Shown here: positions 7,794 to 17,404 of the stretch, piece by piece
Layout of the letters: each line of letters starts with the position of its first letter
Position numbering within the stretch: position 1 is the stretch's first letter
Source: Bacillus sp. Cs-700
GTDB lineage: Bacteria; Bacillota; Bacilli; Bacillales; Guptibacillaceae
Length of the DNA stretch: 64,000 bases
NCBI RefSeq assembly: GCF_011082085.1
Contig: NZ_CP041063.1
Coordinates: 3,954,001 to 4,018,000 of the forward strand
Reading direction: 5' to 3'
Notes under the pieces: model-generated
The model's input: only the letters and a program-made list of their open reading frames with translations
Databases searched by the model: none
Told to the model about the DNA's origin: nothing
Program-made: the position numbers and the translations under genes

Positions 7794-10199
7794 ATGAAGA
7801 AGCAATTGATTGCTGGTGCTGTGATGCTTGGTTTATTTGCTACACCGATGGCGGGGTCTGCATCTGCAGAAACGAGCTGGAAGAATGTGAACTGGAACGA
7901 AACGTTACAGGAGGAAGATGGGAGTCCGTTCAATAGTGAAAACTATGATTTTGTGAAGTACTCTGAAGTCGATGAAAAGCTTCAGGAGATTGAGAAAAGC
8001 AGCAATCGAATTACCGTAGAGACGCCTGCTCAGTCATCAGACGGACAGGATCTTTATGTGGTCACCATTTCTGATCCAGAAGCAAAAGGGAAATATGGCT
8101 ACCAAAAAGCATTGAGAAAGAAGATGTTTAAGAGTCCTGATAAAGCAGACAAGTTTATCGAAAAGCATCCTGATTTTAAAGTGCCCGTGATGATCAACGC
8201 TTCGATTCATGGCACGGAGTTTGTTGGATCTGATGCAGCACTTCAACTGATTGAGCGATTTGCAACGGCGGATGATGCGAAGACAAAGGAGTTATTGGAG
8301 AATCACATTTTAATTTTTAACGTGGTGGCGAATCCGGATGGGCGTATTGATGCGACTCGCTTTAACTCAAACGGAATCGATTTGAATCGCGATTTTATTA
8401 CGCAATCTCAAGTTGAGACAAAGCATACGGTTAATTTGATTAAAGAATGGAATCCGATGGTGTTTCTTGATTTGCACGGATATGTGAAAGCGTATGGCGG
8501 AGAAACAAGTCCTGGTTTAATTGAACCGTGTACACCGCCACATAACCCGAATTATGAATATGATTTGTATTCAAAGTGGGCAATGGATCAGGCGGAATCA
8601 ATGGAAGGGAACATTGTTGATCATCGCAGCGAATACGACAACACGAACACAGATACATCTAATGTAAATTATCAAACGATGACGGGCACATACATACCGC
8701 AGCGTGACGACGAAGCTGGCTGGGATGATTATCCACCGATCTTCACACCAATGTATGCGATGTACCACGGTGCTTATGGCTACACGCTTGAAGCGCCAAC
8801 GAATGATTGGGACGGCGTGAAATGGCACTATGATGCGGTCATGGGAGCACTGGAGTTTTCAAATGATAATAAAGAAGAGATGATTAAAGACCAGATCGAA
8901 GTGTTTAAGCGTGGGATCCAATTTGACCACCCGTATCATACGGAAGGCTTTTTCCCGAAGGCTTATATTCTTCCAGTAGATGAAACAGATCCAACTGCGA
9001 CGGAAAAAGCAGTGGAGCACCTGATGTTCAATGATATTGACGTGTCACAAGTGAAAAAGTCATTTGCGTTTGATGGAGAAACGTATCCGGCAGGCACTTA
9101 CATCGTCGATATGAGTCAGGCAAAAGCGGGACTTGCGAATACGATGCTGTGGGATGGGGAAGACATCACAGATATTACGCCAGCCATGTATGATATTTCA
9201 GCATGGAATTTACCTGAACTTTGGGGCTTTGAGGCGATTGAAGTAGATGCAGATAGTTCCTTTAACGTTAAGACGTTTGATGTGAAGAAGGTCGATGGAG
9301 ATGGTCAATTAGTAGGGGATGGTCCTTATGTGATCCAAAATTCCTCTGTAAAAGCAGTGAACCTGGTGAATACGCTCCTTGATAAAGGGTTTGACGTTCA
9401 TTTGGGAGAAGATGGTGCGTTCTATCTAAATGAAGCACCGACGCCTGAGTTGAAGAAACTCGTAAAAGCATCTGGTATTGAGGTTACGACAGCCTCTCCA
9501 GTGGAAGGAAAGGAACTTACTTCTCAAAACGTAACGATTTTAAAAGATGGCGGATTTTATAAAGCGCAATCTCATGCTGGAACACGATTGGCTCTTGAGC
9601 GATTAGGTTTTAATGTTACGGAAATCACGCCACGAGAACTTGCAGAAAATGGTCTTGGCGATACGGATGTGTTTTTCTATAGTGGAACGTCTCGTTTGAT
9701 TTCCTACAACAATACCGAGGCGAATGCACCGTTTGGGTTGGCGAATGAAAGCCAATACGAAGCGTTTAAGCAGCAAATTCAATCGTATATAGATGGTGGC
9801 GGCAAGTACGTTGCAGTAGGAGCTGGTGCATCAGATGCAGCGAAAAAGCTTGGCGTAACCGATGTAACGGTGAACAAAGGCTACTCAAACAGCAACGGGA
9901 TTGTAAAAGTGGACTACGGTTCTGAACTCTTAACGTCCGGATATGGATTGGATGATTACGGCTTTGTGTATCAACCGGTTTGGTATTCGAATGTTGAAAA
10001 TGTAGACGTGCACGCTTCGTTTGATACTGGTGATTTCTTTGTCGCTGGTCACTGGGAGAACCGTGACGCTGCAGAAGGTCAACCGGTTATCGTGAAAGAA
10101 CGTGATCAAGACGTTACGTTGATTGGAATAGAAGCTGGTTTCCGTGATCATACAGATGAGTTGTTCCGACTTCTTTCGAATGCGGTGTTTAGTGAGTAA
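7794..10199 (+). CDS. Secreted M14 zinc carboxypeptidase with C-terminal domain
   Basis: An exported metallopeptidase of 801 residues. The signal peptide MKKQLIAGAVMLGLFATPMA ends at an ASA/E-type signal peptidase I site near residue 25. The M14 catalytic region carries zinc ligands HGTE (His139, Glu142) and His228 in FLDLHGY, the substrate-binding stretch NPDGRIDATRFNSNGIDLNRD, and the catalytic Glu333 in YTLEAP. Residues ~500-801 form a separate region containing a Rossmann-like stretch (DTDVFFYSGTSRLI, IDGGGKYVAVGAGA), found in large bacillar M14 proteins. AGGGGG precedes the ATG. It probably processes extracellular peptides. It shares an unusual leader with the M6 protease gene at 57253. 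Confidence 0.85.
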   Translation: MKKQLIAGAVMLGLFATPMAGSASAETSWKNVNWNETLQEEDGSPFNSENYDFVKYSEVDEKLQEIEKSSNRITVETPAQSSDGQDLYVVTISDPEAKGKYGYQKALRKKMFKSPDKADKFIEKHPDFKVPVMINASIHGTEFVGSDAALQLIERFATADDAKTKELLENHILIFNVVANPDGRIDATRFNSNGIDLNRDFITQSQVETKHTVNLIKEWNPMVFLDLHGYVKAYGGETSPGLIEPCTPPHNPNYEYDLYSKWAMDQAESMEGNIVDHRSEYDNTNTDTSNVNYQTMTGTYIPQRDDEAGWDDYPPIFTPMYAMYHGAYGYTLEAPTNDWDGVKWHYDAVMGALEFSNDNKEEMIKDQIEVFKRGIQFDHPYHTEGFFPKAYILPVDETDPTATEKAVEHLMFNDIDVSQVKKSFAFDGETYPAGTYIVDMSQAKAGLANTMLWDGEDITDITPAMYDISAWNLPELWGFEAIEVDADSSFNVKTFDVKKVDGDGQLVGDGPYVIQNSSVKAVNLVNTLLDKGFDVHLGEDGAFYLNEAPTPELKKLVKASGIEVTTASPVEGKELTSQNVTILKDGGFYKAQSHAGTRLALERLGFNVTEITPRELAENGLGDTDVFFYSGTSRLISYNNTEANAPFGLANESQYEAFKQQIQSYIDGGGKYVAVGAGASDAAKKLGVTDVTVNKGYSNSNGIVKVDYGSELLTSGYGLDDYGFVYQPVWYSNVENVDVHASFDTGDFFVAGHWENRDAAEGQPVIVKERDQDVTLIGIEAGFRDHTDELFRLLSNAVFSE

Positions 10200-10208
10200 A
10201 GCAGGAAT

Positions 10209-10238
10209 CAGTGAGGGGAGGCCCTCACTGGTTTTTGT
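10209..10238 (+). terminator. Terminator after the M14 peptidase
   Basis: CAGTGAGGG, loop GAGG, CCCTCACTG, then GTTTTTGTTTT. Confidence 0.85.
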
Positions 10239-10324
10239 TTTATCTAAATTAGCAGGAAGAAGGAAAATTCGTACCTAGCTGAGATTCGTGGATTTGCATT
10301 ATGCATGAAGCTCCTTATGGGCAT

Positions 10325-10357
10325 GATGAGCTTATACGTAAGAAAGAGGTGCTCATC
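10325..10357 (+). promoter_or_regulatory. Hairpin that loops out a ribosome site
   Basis: GATGAGC (10325-10331) pairs with GCTCATC (10351-10357), directly against the ATG at 10358, leaving AAGAGGT in the loop. An overlapping alternative helix (AAGCTC at 10307 with GAGCTT at 10329-10334) uses part of the left arm. Confidence 0.35.
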
Positions 10358-11080
10358 ATGGAAATAGTTATGGATGCCTTGAAGGTGATCTTTCGAATCG
10401 TGACGATCCTACCGTTCATGCTTGCGATCGGGCTTTACATGGGAAAGCGCTCGATCGGTGAACTTCCTGTGTTTGATTTTCTTGTCGTGCTTGTTTTTGG
10501 TGCGGTGGTAGGAGCGGATATTGCAGATCCGAACATTGACCATATTCACACGGTTGTTGCGATGATTGCGATTGCTCTGTTGCAGAAGCTCATTATTAAA
10601 ATAAAGCTTAAAAATCAGAAAGCTGGAAAGCTGTTTACATTCGAACCGACTGTGGTGATGTACCAAGGGAAATTCCTAAGGGACAATATGAAACACATTC
10701 AATACTCGATCGATAATATTCTTCAAATGCTTCGTGAAAAAGATGTCTTTCATACAGATGATGTGGAACTGGCAATCGTGGAGGCGAATGGAAGGCTTAG
10801 TGTGAAATTATACCCTAGTAAAGAAACGGTGTTGCGAGAAGATATGGCGATTTACAAGAAAGGGAATGATTATGAGATTCCCGTTATCTTGGATGGGCGC
10901 GTTCAGAAAGATTTGTTGAAACATATTGGACGAACCGAAGCATGGCTGATGGACGAGCTTCGGAAGGCTGGGGACATGAAGGCATCTTCTGTTTTTTACG
11001 CGGGTGTTACTGGCGATGGAAAGTTTGTTATTTCTCTGCAAAATCAGGCGTTACAAGATGTACCACCTGTTAACCATTGA
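10358..11080 (+). CDS. DUF421/YetF-type membrane protein
   Basis: A 240-residue protein with three N-terminal membrane segments (FRIVTILPFMLAIGLYMG, then FLVVLVFGAVVGADI, then TVVAMIAIALLQKLIIKI) and a cytosolic mixed domain ending in a hydrophilic tail. This is the layout of YetF-like DUF421 proteins, several of which are made in spores. The frame is open from 10301, but the ATG at 10358 has the ribosome site AAGAGGT and starts at the expected place for the family. It stands alone. Molecular function is unknown. Confidence 0.8.
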   Translation: MEIVMDALKVIFRIVTILPFMLAIGLYMGKRSIGELPVFDFLVVLVFGAVVGADIADPNIDHIHTVVAMIAIALLQKLIIKIKLKNQKAGKLFTFEPTVVMYQGKFLRDNMKHIQYSIDNILQMLREKDVFHTDDVELAIVEANGRLSVKLYPSKETVLREDMAIYKKGNDYEIPVILDGRVQKDLLKHIGRTEAWLMDELRKAGDMKASSVFYAGVTGDGKFVISLQNQALQDVPPVNH

Positions 11081-11114
11081 GATGGGGAAGCTATTTGGAC
11101 GCAGGGGGATAATG

Positions 11115-11146
11115 GCAAAGGCGTGTCAATGATGACACGCCTTTGC
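11115..11146. terminator. Strong stem-loop after the DUF421 gene
   Basis: GCAAAGGCGTGTCA, loop ATGA, TGACACGCCTTTGC: 14 perfect pairs. The T run is weak, so it may act as an mRNA end stabiliser or terminator. Confidence 0.6.
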
Positions 11147-11204
11147 ATATGTTTGATGATGAAAACAGGATAACTGATGCTCTTTCTCATCGTAGGATGA
11201 GAAA

Positions 11205-11372
11205 CTATTGCTTCTTATTTTTTCGGTGTTGATCTTCTTCTTTTGTTTCAAGCATGCCATAGTCACCATTCATTGCCTGTTCATCTTGATCGACACCAAG
11301 ATCCGCTTCATTGACGTATGACTTCTTGAGAGCAGTTGGCTGGTTTGCGAATTTTTTCTTGTTTAATTTCAT
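11205..11372 (-). CDS. Small hydrophilic protein (55 residues)
   Basis: A short frame with a good ribosome site (GAGGTGATTCTA before ATG) starts MKLNKKKFANQPTALKKSYV and ends EEDQHRKNKKQ. It is strongly charged, with a central acidic segment (NEADLGVDQDEQAMNGDYG) and no cysteine or membrane segment. It resembles the small conserved hypothetical proteins of Bacillaceae, several of which are spore-associated, but I cannot name the family. Confidence 0.6.
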   Translation of the reverse strand: MKLNKKKFANQPTALKKSYVNEADLGVDQDEQAMNGDYGMLETKEEDQHRKNKKQ

Positions 11373-11452
11373 TAGAATCACCTCTATTAATTAGGATGGC
11401 TTATTGGATCAGGGATATACGCGTTGATCGTCCATGCTGACGACATAATGTG

Positions 11453-11478
11453 ACATAAACCGGGTGGTGACAGGCACG
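11453..11478 (+). repeat. Family B repeat, copy 2
   Basis: ACATAAAC followed by CGGGTGGTGACAGGCACG, in the gap between the small minus-strand gene and the small membrane protein at 11549. Confidence 0.7.
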
Positions 11479-11548
11479 CGCTATGAGGTTTCATCAAGAA
11501 GCGATCGGGTATTCATTAATGGTATAACTTTCCATAGGTGGTGCTGTT

Positions 11549-11734
11549 ATGGCTAGAAAGATTGGATTAATTGTTCTATTCATTGTAGCCACAGTTGTGA
11601 TTCTTTGGATGGGGATAGCGGATTATCAAGAGGATGGGTCCTATAATCGGTTGATGAAAGGTATCATTGCGATCGCTGTGATCGGGATTGGACTTAGTCA
11701 AGTACCGACCAATCATAAGAATAGCTCTAGCTGA
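11549..11734 (+). CDS. Small two-span membrane protein
   Basis: 61 residues: MARKIGLIVLFIVATVVILW, a short polar stretch (GIADYQEDGSYNRLMKG), then IIAIAVIGIGLSQVP and a polar tail. A ribosome site GGTGG precedes the ATG. The family is not recognised. Confidence 0.55.
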   Translation: MARKIGLIVLFIVATVVILWMGIADYQEDGSYNRLMKGIIAIAVIGIGLSQVPTNHKNSSS

Positions 11735-11830
11735 GCTTCCTATTTCGGTTTATGAAAGTTATTGAGCAATTAGAAAAAAGGATTCTCTCTTTCATCCATC
11801 GAAGTAGGAGGTTTTGAAGGGGGATTTTAC

Positions 11831-12640
11831 GTGAATTACGCTGTGTCAGTAACTGATACGAAGAAAGTAGAAGAAATTGAACGAAGTGGGCGTGAGCTAT
11901 TAACGTATCTTAAAAAGTATGAGGCATCCTTGAACGACTTTACGTCGATTGAAGAACCGCCAAGAGGCATTGTTTTTCACGATTTAGAATCAGCGACAAA
12001 GCTGTATTCAACCATTCCGCTTCCAGCTTATACGTCGAGAGATCTGATTCATCTCACCCCATTATTGGAAACATGGAAAGCGATCTACTTAACAACGACG
12101 AATGGTGTGAAAGAAGCAGAGGAATATTACTGGAATCTTGAGATGGTTGATGTCGCTGAGATTGCGGCTCATGAAATGACTCACCATGCAGACTTCTTTC
12201 ACTCAGAATTTGAAGGTTGGGAAGAAGAGAATGGAAGTGAAATGTGGTTTGAAGAAGGGATTTGCTTTTATTTGCCGCGCAAGCTTTTGATGTCTTCAGA
12301 GCGGTTTGAGAAGGTGATGGAGGTAGAGCGACTTCTGATTGAAGCCTATAAAGAGGAATATGGTGAGTACTCGTTAGATGCCTTTGGTGAAGCAGGGTAT
12401 CGAGGTGGAGATAATATGGATTACTCTGCTGCATTTTATGATTATTGGAGGAGTACGAGAACAGTTACGAGGCTAATTGATGAGTATTGTGGAGGAGATG
12501 TGCAGAGGCTGATTGATTGCTATCGAAAGTGGCTAGATGGTGGAGAGAAAGGACGCCTTCAGGATTTCTTTGTTGAGAGATTTGAGATCTCCGAAGAAGT
12601 GGGGAGAGGTCTTTGGCTGCATAGTCGTGGGACGGATTAA
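11831..12640 (+). CDS. Putative cytosolic gluzincin-like metallopeptidase
   Basis: A 269-residue protein without signal peptide or membrane segment. It contains HEMTH (residues 114-118), and 20 residues later MWFEEG (138-143). This fits the peptidase MA-like pattern in which two His and a downstream Glu bind zinc and the first Glu is catalytic. The GTG start has GGGGG seven bases upstream. The C-terminal part is charged and helical. Likely a zinc peptidase or a degenerate relative; the substrate is unknown. Monocistronic, ending at the palindromic terminator at 12681. Confidence 0.65.
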   Translation: MNYAVSVTDTKKVEEIERSGRELLTYLKKYEASLNDFTSIEEPPRGIVFHDLESATKLYSTIPLPAYTSRDLIHLTPLLETWKAIYLTTTNGVKEAEEYYWNLEMVDVAEIAAHEMTHHADFFHSEFEGWEEENGSEMWFEEGICFYLPRKLLMSSERFEKVMEVERLLIEAYKEEYGEYSLDAFGEAGYRGGDNMDYSAAFYDYWRSTRTVTRLIDEYCGGDVQRLIDCYRKWLDGGEKGRLQDFFVERFEISEEVGRGLWLHSRGTD

Positions 12641-12680
12641 GTGATGGAGACACATACGGAATTTTGTCGACAAATTTAAA

Positions 12681-12720
12681 GAAAAATCGGGTGGTGCCTG
12701 GCACCGCCCGATTTTTCTTT
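12681..12720. terminator. Family B repeat in full palindromic form, acting as bidirectional terminator
   Basis: AAAAATCGGGTGGTGCC, T, GGCACCGCCCGATTTTT: 16 of 17 positions pair by Watson-Crick and one as G-T. A and T runs on the two sides suit both the upstream plus-strand gene and the convergent permease gene. It is the only fully symmetric member of family B in the window. Confidence 0.75.
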
Positions 12721-14665
12721 ATAGTGCTTCTCGGATAACTTTCTTGTAGTAGACGACGGATAGGCCGCCGAAGATGGAGTAGAGCAACGTATAGATTCCC
12801 ATCACGATCAGCATGGGTGTATAGAGTTCGGTTCCGAAGAAGAACCAGCCGGAACGAATGGCGAAGTAACCGTGTAGAATGCCAACGACAAGTGGGATGC
12901 CGAAGTTCACCATCTGCTTACCGCGAATGCCTCGAGAAAGGTCCGCTTGCGTGAAACCAAGCTTTCTAAGAACGGTATAATTCGGACGTTCTTCTTCTCC
13001 TTCATTCATCTGTTTAAAGTAGAGGATGCAGCCAGAAGTAATCAGGAACGTAAGACCGAGGAAGCCAACGATAAACATGATGAGGCCCATATTTTCCTTT
13101 TGCTCTTGGAAGGCTTCGTACTGGGAGCTTCTCCCCTGATCACCTTCAAAGGAAAGTGACTGGAATAAGTCGGTGGCTTCAGGTAACGTTGAGTCGTTTT
13201 CCACATTAAAGCCAGTATAGGTGAGAGGTTCATCTTGAATTTCTTCATCCATATCCTTCTGAAGCGCCACAAATGTCATTTCATCGATAACGACCGTCGG
13301 GAGCCCACCATTAGAATAAGTATAAGGAAGGATATAATCCTGTTTGAGACCAAGATAGTTCTGAGCGGTCACTTCTTCATTTCCTTTTAGTTGAATGATC
13401 CCCTCGTTTTCAAAGCTAATAACGGTATCAAGAATTTTACTAAAGCCAGTAAAAACCGCTTCATCAGGAGAAACATCAATGTCAGTAAGGGTTTCATCAC
13501 TAATTACAGGTAAGATCATTTCACTAGCATCAAATGCCGTGTTAGCCGGTTGTTTCGCAACAATGTCTTTAGTCAAAACCGTTACTTGAAGAACGTCCAA
13601 CTCATTGATTGTGAAGTCGTAGCCCTTTTCGTTCAGTTCCTTTTCAAATCGATTCACATTCTGCTCTTCCGCCAGTGAGAAATGGTCAGGAATATTTTGT
13701 TTAGCCGTTTTTTCAGCCGAATAATACGAAATATAGCTGAGCGAGGTAAGGGCAATCGCGAGTGCTGAAACAGTCGTAATGATTGTTAGGAGAAGCGAAT
13801 TTGATTTCATTCGGAACATGATTGATGATAGTGAAAGAACATCGTTAATGTTCAAGTAGCCTTCTTTTCGTTTTCGAAGCAGGTTAGCAACAAAACGAAT
13901 CGACCCTTTGTAGAAAAGGTATGTTCCAAGAATGACGCTTCCTAGAATAAAAATCATCACTAACAGAAGTTCATTCATAGCTGAAAAATCGCCATCAAAT
14001 AGTTTGCTTGATACATAATAGCCAGTGAGAATTAAGACGAGTCCAAGTAGGCCCATCGTGATTTCCCAAACGGAGATCCCTTTTATTCGCTCTTCCGTTT
14101 TTGACGTGACTCGGAAAAGCGAGAGAATGCTTTGGGCTTTAATAAAGATCCAATTTGTTAGCATAATGACACCGAAAATAGCGAAGAAAACGATAACTGT
14201 CTGCACGAAGGCCGCGGTGGAAAAGTTGAGACTCGCGACGCCATCAATCCCCGTCGCTTTAAAGAGAACCATTTGAATCAGCTTGGAAAATGAAAAGCCT
14301 ACGAAAATGCCAATGATCATAGAGCCAATATAGATAAGGAAATTTTCTACCGTTAAGATCCGAAAGATGCGTCCTTTTGTCATCCCTATTAATTGAAACA
14401 GTCCAATTTCTTTGCCGCGTCGCTTGATGAAAATGCTGTTCGCGTAGACGAGAAAAACAGTAACGATCACTACAAGCATGACAGAAGCTGCTCGGATCGC
14501 TGCGGCCATCTTAGCCGAGGTTTCCATGTTGTTGACGCCAGGGTCATATTGAAGAGTGACGAAGGAAAAGTAGAGCCCGACACTAAAGACAAGGGCAAAG
14601 ACGTACAGGTAATAGTTTTTCAGGTTCTTCTTTAAGTTCTTCAGGATCATGTGATTAATGTTCAT
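12719..14665 (-). CDS. Bce-type ABC permease (antimicrobial peptide sensing/resistance)
   Basis: About 648 residues with ten membrane segments and one large extracellular domain (about residues 310-520) between segments 7 and 8, followed by the FtsX-type end. This is the BceB/PsdB/YxdM architecture. The N-terminus [20 protein letters not shown] is typical. The start at 14665 overlaps the end of the ATPase gene by 11 bases. In known systems the permease both removes the peptide antibiotic from its lipid target and signals to the partner kinase. Which peptide is sensed here is not readable. Confidence 0.88.
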   Translation of the reverse strand: MNINHMILKNLKKNLKNYYLYVFALVFSVGLYFSFVTLQYDPGVNNMETSAKMAAAIRAASVMLVVIVTVFLVYANSIFIKRRGKEIGLFQLIGMTKGRIFRILTVENFLIYIGSMIIGIFVGFSFSKLIQMVLFKATGIDGVASLNFSTAAFVQTVIVFFAIFGVIMLTNWIFIKAQSILSLFRVTSKTEERIKGISVWEITMGLLGLVLILTGYYVSSKLFDGDFSAMNELLLVMIFILGSVILGTYLFYKGSIRFVANLLRKRKEGYLNINDVLSLSSIMFRMKSNSLLLTIITTVSALAIALTSLSYISYYSAEKTAKQNIPDHFSLAEEQNVNRFEKELNEKGYDFTINELDVLQVTVLTKDIVAKQPANTAFDASEMILPVISDETLTDIDVSPDEAVFTGFSKILDTVISFENEGIIQLKGNEEVTAQNYLGLKQDYILPYTYSNGGLPTVVIDEMTFVALQKDMDEEIQDEPLTYTGFNVENDSTLPEATDLFQSLSFEGDQGRSSQYEAFQEQKENMGLIMFIVGFLGLTFLITSGCILYFKQMNEGEEERPNYTVLRKLGFTQADLSRGIRGKQMVNFGIPLVVGILHGYFAIRSGWFFFGTELYTPMLIVMGIYTLLYSIFGGLSVVYYKKVIREAL

Positions 14666-15419
14666 ATTGTACACCGCCGAGCACGCCCTGCGTTTTCATA
14701 ATGTCTTTTAAAAACGATTGGCGAGATTCAGTCCCTTTATTTAGCTGGGTGTAAATCCGGCCGTCTCGGATAAAAATGACACGACTACTGTAGCTAGCTG
14801 CAACGGGATCGTGGGTAACCATTGCGATCGTCGCTTCACGCGTCTGGTTTAAGTCGCTTAGCTTATTCAAAAGGTCCGATGCCGACTTTGAATCAAGTGC
14901 CCCGGTCGGCTCGTCAGCAAAGATGATGCTCGGATTGTGGACGAAGGCCCGAGCGGCTGAAGTACGCTGCTTTTGCCCTCCTGAAATTTCATTAGGGTAT
15001 TTGTCCTTGATGTCACGAATGCCAAGCTCATCGGCGAGCGTGTCAAATGCAGCGGTAGCCTCTTTTTTCGATACCTTCGCAATTGAAAGGGGAAGCAGTA
15101 CATTTTCCTTTACGGTTAACGTATCGAGTAGATTATACTCTTGAAAAATGAACCCAAGATGACGTTTTCGGAACTCCGCGAGCTGCTTTTCTTTTTGCTT
15201 CGTCATTTCCTGCCCTTCAATCTTAATCGATCCGCCACTCACACGATCGATAGAAGAAAGGACGTTCAATAGCGTTGTTTTCCCAGAGCCTGATGCGCCC
15301 ATGATGCTAATAAATTCCCCGCGTTCAATCGAAACATCGATCCCCATCAAGACATCTTGCTTCATAAACTTATTGCCATAGCTTTTTTGAATTTTACTTG
15401 CTTCAAGTACGTTGGTCAT
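14655..15419 (-). CDS. Bce-type ABC transporter ATPase
   Basis: 254 residues with Walker [11 protein letters not shown]-loop [14 protein letters not shown], signature ISGGQKQR, Walker [13 protein letters not shown] and MVTHD. It groups with BceA/PsdA ATPases by the long C-terminus (VLGGVQYE). It is separated from the kinase gene by 102 bases that hold its own promoter region and a candidate operator, so it can be induced separately from the two-component genes. Confidence 0.9.
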   Translation of the reverse strand: MTNVLEASKIQKSYGNKFMKQDVLMGIDVSIERGEFISIMGASGSGKTTLLNVLSSIDRVSGGSIKIEGQEMTKQKEKQLAEFRKRHLGFIFQEYNLLDTLTVKENVLLPLSIAKVSKKEATAAFDTLADELGIRDIKDKYPNEISGGQKQRTSAARAFVHNPSIIFADEPTGALDSKSASDLLNKLSDLNQTREATIAMVTHDPVAASYSSRVIFIRDGRIYTQLNKGTESRQSFLKDIMKTQGVLGGVQYEH

Positions 15420-15503
15420 TACATTCCCTCCAATGAGTTGCTGATAAGTTTAGTATAAAGAGGGGCATTCCGCTTTTCCTTCGATTTGCCGAACAATAAG
15501 AGG

Positions 15504-15533
15504 AGGCGTGTGACATTGTTGTCACATGCCTCG
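15504..15533 (-). promoter_or_regulatory. Candidate BceR-like operator inside a stem-loop at the kinase stop
   Basis: TGTGACA-N4-TGTCACA (15509-15526), an exact inverted repeat, lies across the kinase stop codon about 95 bases upstream of the ATPase gene. The sequence resembles the inverted-repeat operator recalled for BceR-type regulators. Longer arms (GAGGC.TGTGAC) make it a stem-loop that could also reduce read-through from the kinase gene. Confidence 0.55.
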
Positions 15534-16523
15534 AATTTGGTCAAAATCATTTCGTTCTGGAAAGGAGAGGGTAAACGTAGATCCGTTTCCTGGTTCTGAG
15601 GTGACATCGATGGAGACTTTTAAATGATCTGCAATTTTTTTTGTGAGATAGAGCCCCATTCCTGTCGCAGCTGAATCCTGATGGTTCGTCGTTGACGTAA
15701 AGCCTTTCTCGAAAATACGAGGTAGGTCACGTGGCATAATTCCACGTCCGTGATCCTTGATAAGAAGGACAGGCTGATTGCCATTCATACTGCTTTCGAT
15801 CGTGATGTCACTGTTTTCGCTGTATTTCACAGCGTTTGTTAGCAATTGACGAAGGATAAAGGCTAGCCACTTGGCGTCACTTAGTAGCTCTGTTACGTTC
15901 AAATCAAGATCAAACCCAACGCCCCGCTGTTTGCACCATGTACGTAAAGGAGTGATTTCATCGACGAGTATTTTTTCGAGATTTACTTTTTCAATATACA
16001 GGTCATTTTCAATCGCTGGCATACGTTTTTGGTGAAGTTGCTGATCAAGTAGAAAGTGAATCCGAAGCCATTCGTACGTAAGCTGCTCATTTAGCTCTCG
16101 GTCCTGTACGCGATCAATAAGCAAATGAAGTGCTGTAAGAGGCGTTTTTACTTCATGAATCCACGTGATGAGATCGTCTTTTTCGACTTCAAGCTGGTGC
16201 TTCATGTGACTGGAGTCATCTTTCAGCTGTTCAATTTGTTCGGATGTCACTTGCTCCACCACTTTTTCAAACGGGCTTGTCGCCTGTGGGATGCTTGTGA
16301 TGTCAAAGTTTGTTTCTCGGTCTTCCAGCTCCTTATAGAATCTCGTTTCTTTAACGAATCGTACTATTAGAAAAAGAAAGAAGAGGAGAGAAGTTAGAAA
16401 AACAGCATATAGCATTGATGTGAAAGGGATTGTCGCATCAACATATGTAATCAGAAGAAAGCACGCTTCTATGAAAAGGATGAACAGGATCCAACTACGT
16501 CGTTCTTTCAAAAATCGCCACAT
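15522..16523 (-). CDS. BceS-type intramembrane-sensing histidine kinase
   Basis: 333 residues. Two N-terminal membrane segments with only a very short outside loop (about 10-28 and 36-54), then HisKA with WIHEVKTPLTA and HATPase with NAVKYS, DHGRGI and GMGLYLTKK. The lack of an extracellular sensor is the hallmark of kinases that receive the signal through a Bce-type permease, which is encoded next to it. The start overlaps the regulator stop by one base (TAATG). Confidence 0.9.
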   Translation of the reverse strand: MWRFLKERRSWILFILFIEACFLLITYVDATIPFTSMLYAVFLTSLLFFLFLIVRFVKETRFYKELEDRETNFDITSIPQATSPFEKVVEQVTSEQIEQLKDDSSHMKHQLEVEKDDLITWIHEVKTPLTALHLLIDRVQDRELNEQLTYEWLRIHFLLDQQLHQKRMPAIENDLYIEKVNLEKILVDEITPLRTWCKQRGVGFDLDLNVTELLSDAKWLAFILRQLLTNAVKYSENSDITIESSMNGNQPVLLIKDHGRGIMPRDLPRIFEKGFTSTTNHQDSAATGMGLYLTKKIADHLKVSIDVTSEPGNGSTFTLSFPERNDFDQIRGM

Positions 16524-17206
16524 TATTGCGTTTCCAGAGCCATATAGCCCTGGCCTACCTTCGTTTGAATGGCATCTCCGAGTTCAATATCTGCTAGTTT
16601 TTTTCGAAGGCGATTGACATTAACGGTAAGGGTATTGTCACTTACAAAGCGCTGATCGTCCCAGAGTCGATTGATTAGTTCATCTCGTGTGACGATTTTG
16701 TTTTTTCGTTCGATAAGCATCAAAAGAATGATCATCTCATTCTTCGTCAAGTCAAGGGCGTGATTATCCAATGTGACGCGGTTCCGCTCAGAATCGATGG
16801 TGGCACCATGCCAGGTTTTGAGCGTGTTCGTCTCAGTATTGTAATTGTAAACGCGCCTTAAGATCGCCTGGATTTTGGCGACAAGCACCTCGAAGTGGAA
16901 GGGCTTTTGGATAAAATCATCTGCCCCGAGGTTCATCGACATCACCATATCAGTAGGATGATCGCGTGAGGAGAGAAAGATAATCGGAACATTCGAATGA
17001 TCACGGATCATCCGGCACCAGTGAAAGCCATCAAATTTTGGGAGCTGGATATCAATGATGGTAAGGTCAGGTTTGACCGTAGAGAATTCTTGCATCACCT
17101 GACTAAAATCATGAATGCCATAAACCTCATATGACCACTGCTCCAATCGCTCCTTCATTTCCTTAAATAGTGATGTATCATCTTCAATTAATAGAATTTT
17201 AAACAT
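16523..17206 (-). CDS. BceR-type response regulator
   Basis: OmpR-family regulator of 227 residues. Receiver domain with EDD, Asp in IDIQLPKFDG, SS/RD and QKPF, then a winged-helix domain (NTLTVNVNRLRKKL, VGQGYM). The frame is open to 17218, but MFKILLIEDD at 17206 fits the family start and has GGTG six bases upstream. First gene of a co-directional regulator-kinase-ATPase-permease locus. Expected to activate the ATPase/permease genes through the inverted repeat at 15509. Confidence 0.9.
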   Translation of the reverse strand: MFKILLIEDDTSLFKEMKERLEQWSYEVYGIHDFSQVMQEFSTVKPDLTIIDIQLPKFDGFHWCRMIRDHSNVPIIFLSSRDHPTDMVMSMNLGADDFIQKPFHFEVLVAKIQAILRRVYNYNTETNTLKTWHGATIDSERNRVTLDNHALDLTKNEMIILLMLIERKNKIVTRDELINRLWDDQRFVSDNTLTVNVNRLRKKLADIELGDAIQTKVGQGYMALETQ

Positions 17207-17308
17207 TCTGTGCACCACACTTTGCTTCGTTATCTATGTTGATTATAGCAAATAATTGGAAAGCGGTAAGGAACGGGAATGAAGTCAGTTTCCATTCGAC
17301 AATTTCTA

Positions 17309-17334
17309 ACAAAAACCGGGTAGTGACAGGCACT
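17309..17334 (+). repeat. Family B repeat, copy 4
   Basis: ACAAAAAC then CGGGTAGTGACAGGCACT, between the Bce-like regulator and the membrane protein gene at 17405. Confidence 0.6.
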
Positions 17335-17404
17335 CGCGATAATCTCCACCCATTTCAATAATCTGGTAAACTAGTAAAGTTGGAAGAAGATTGGAGGAAA
17401 GAAA

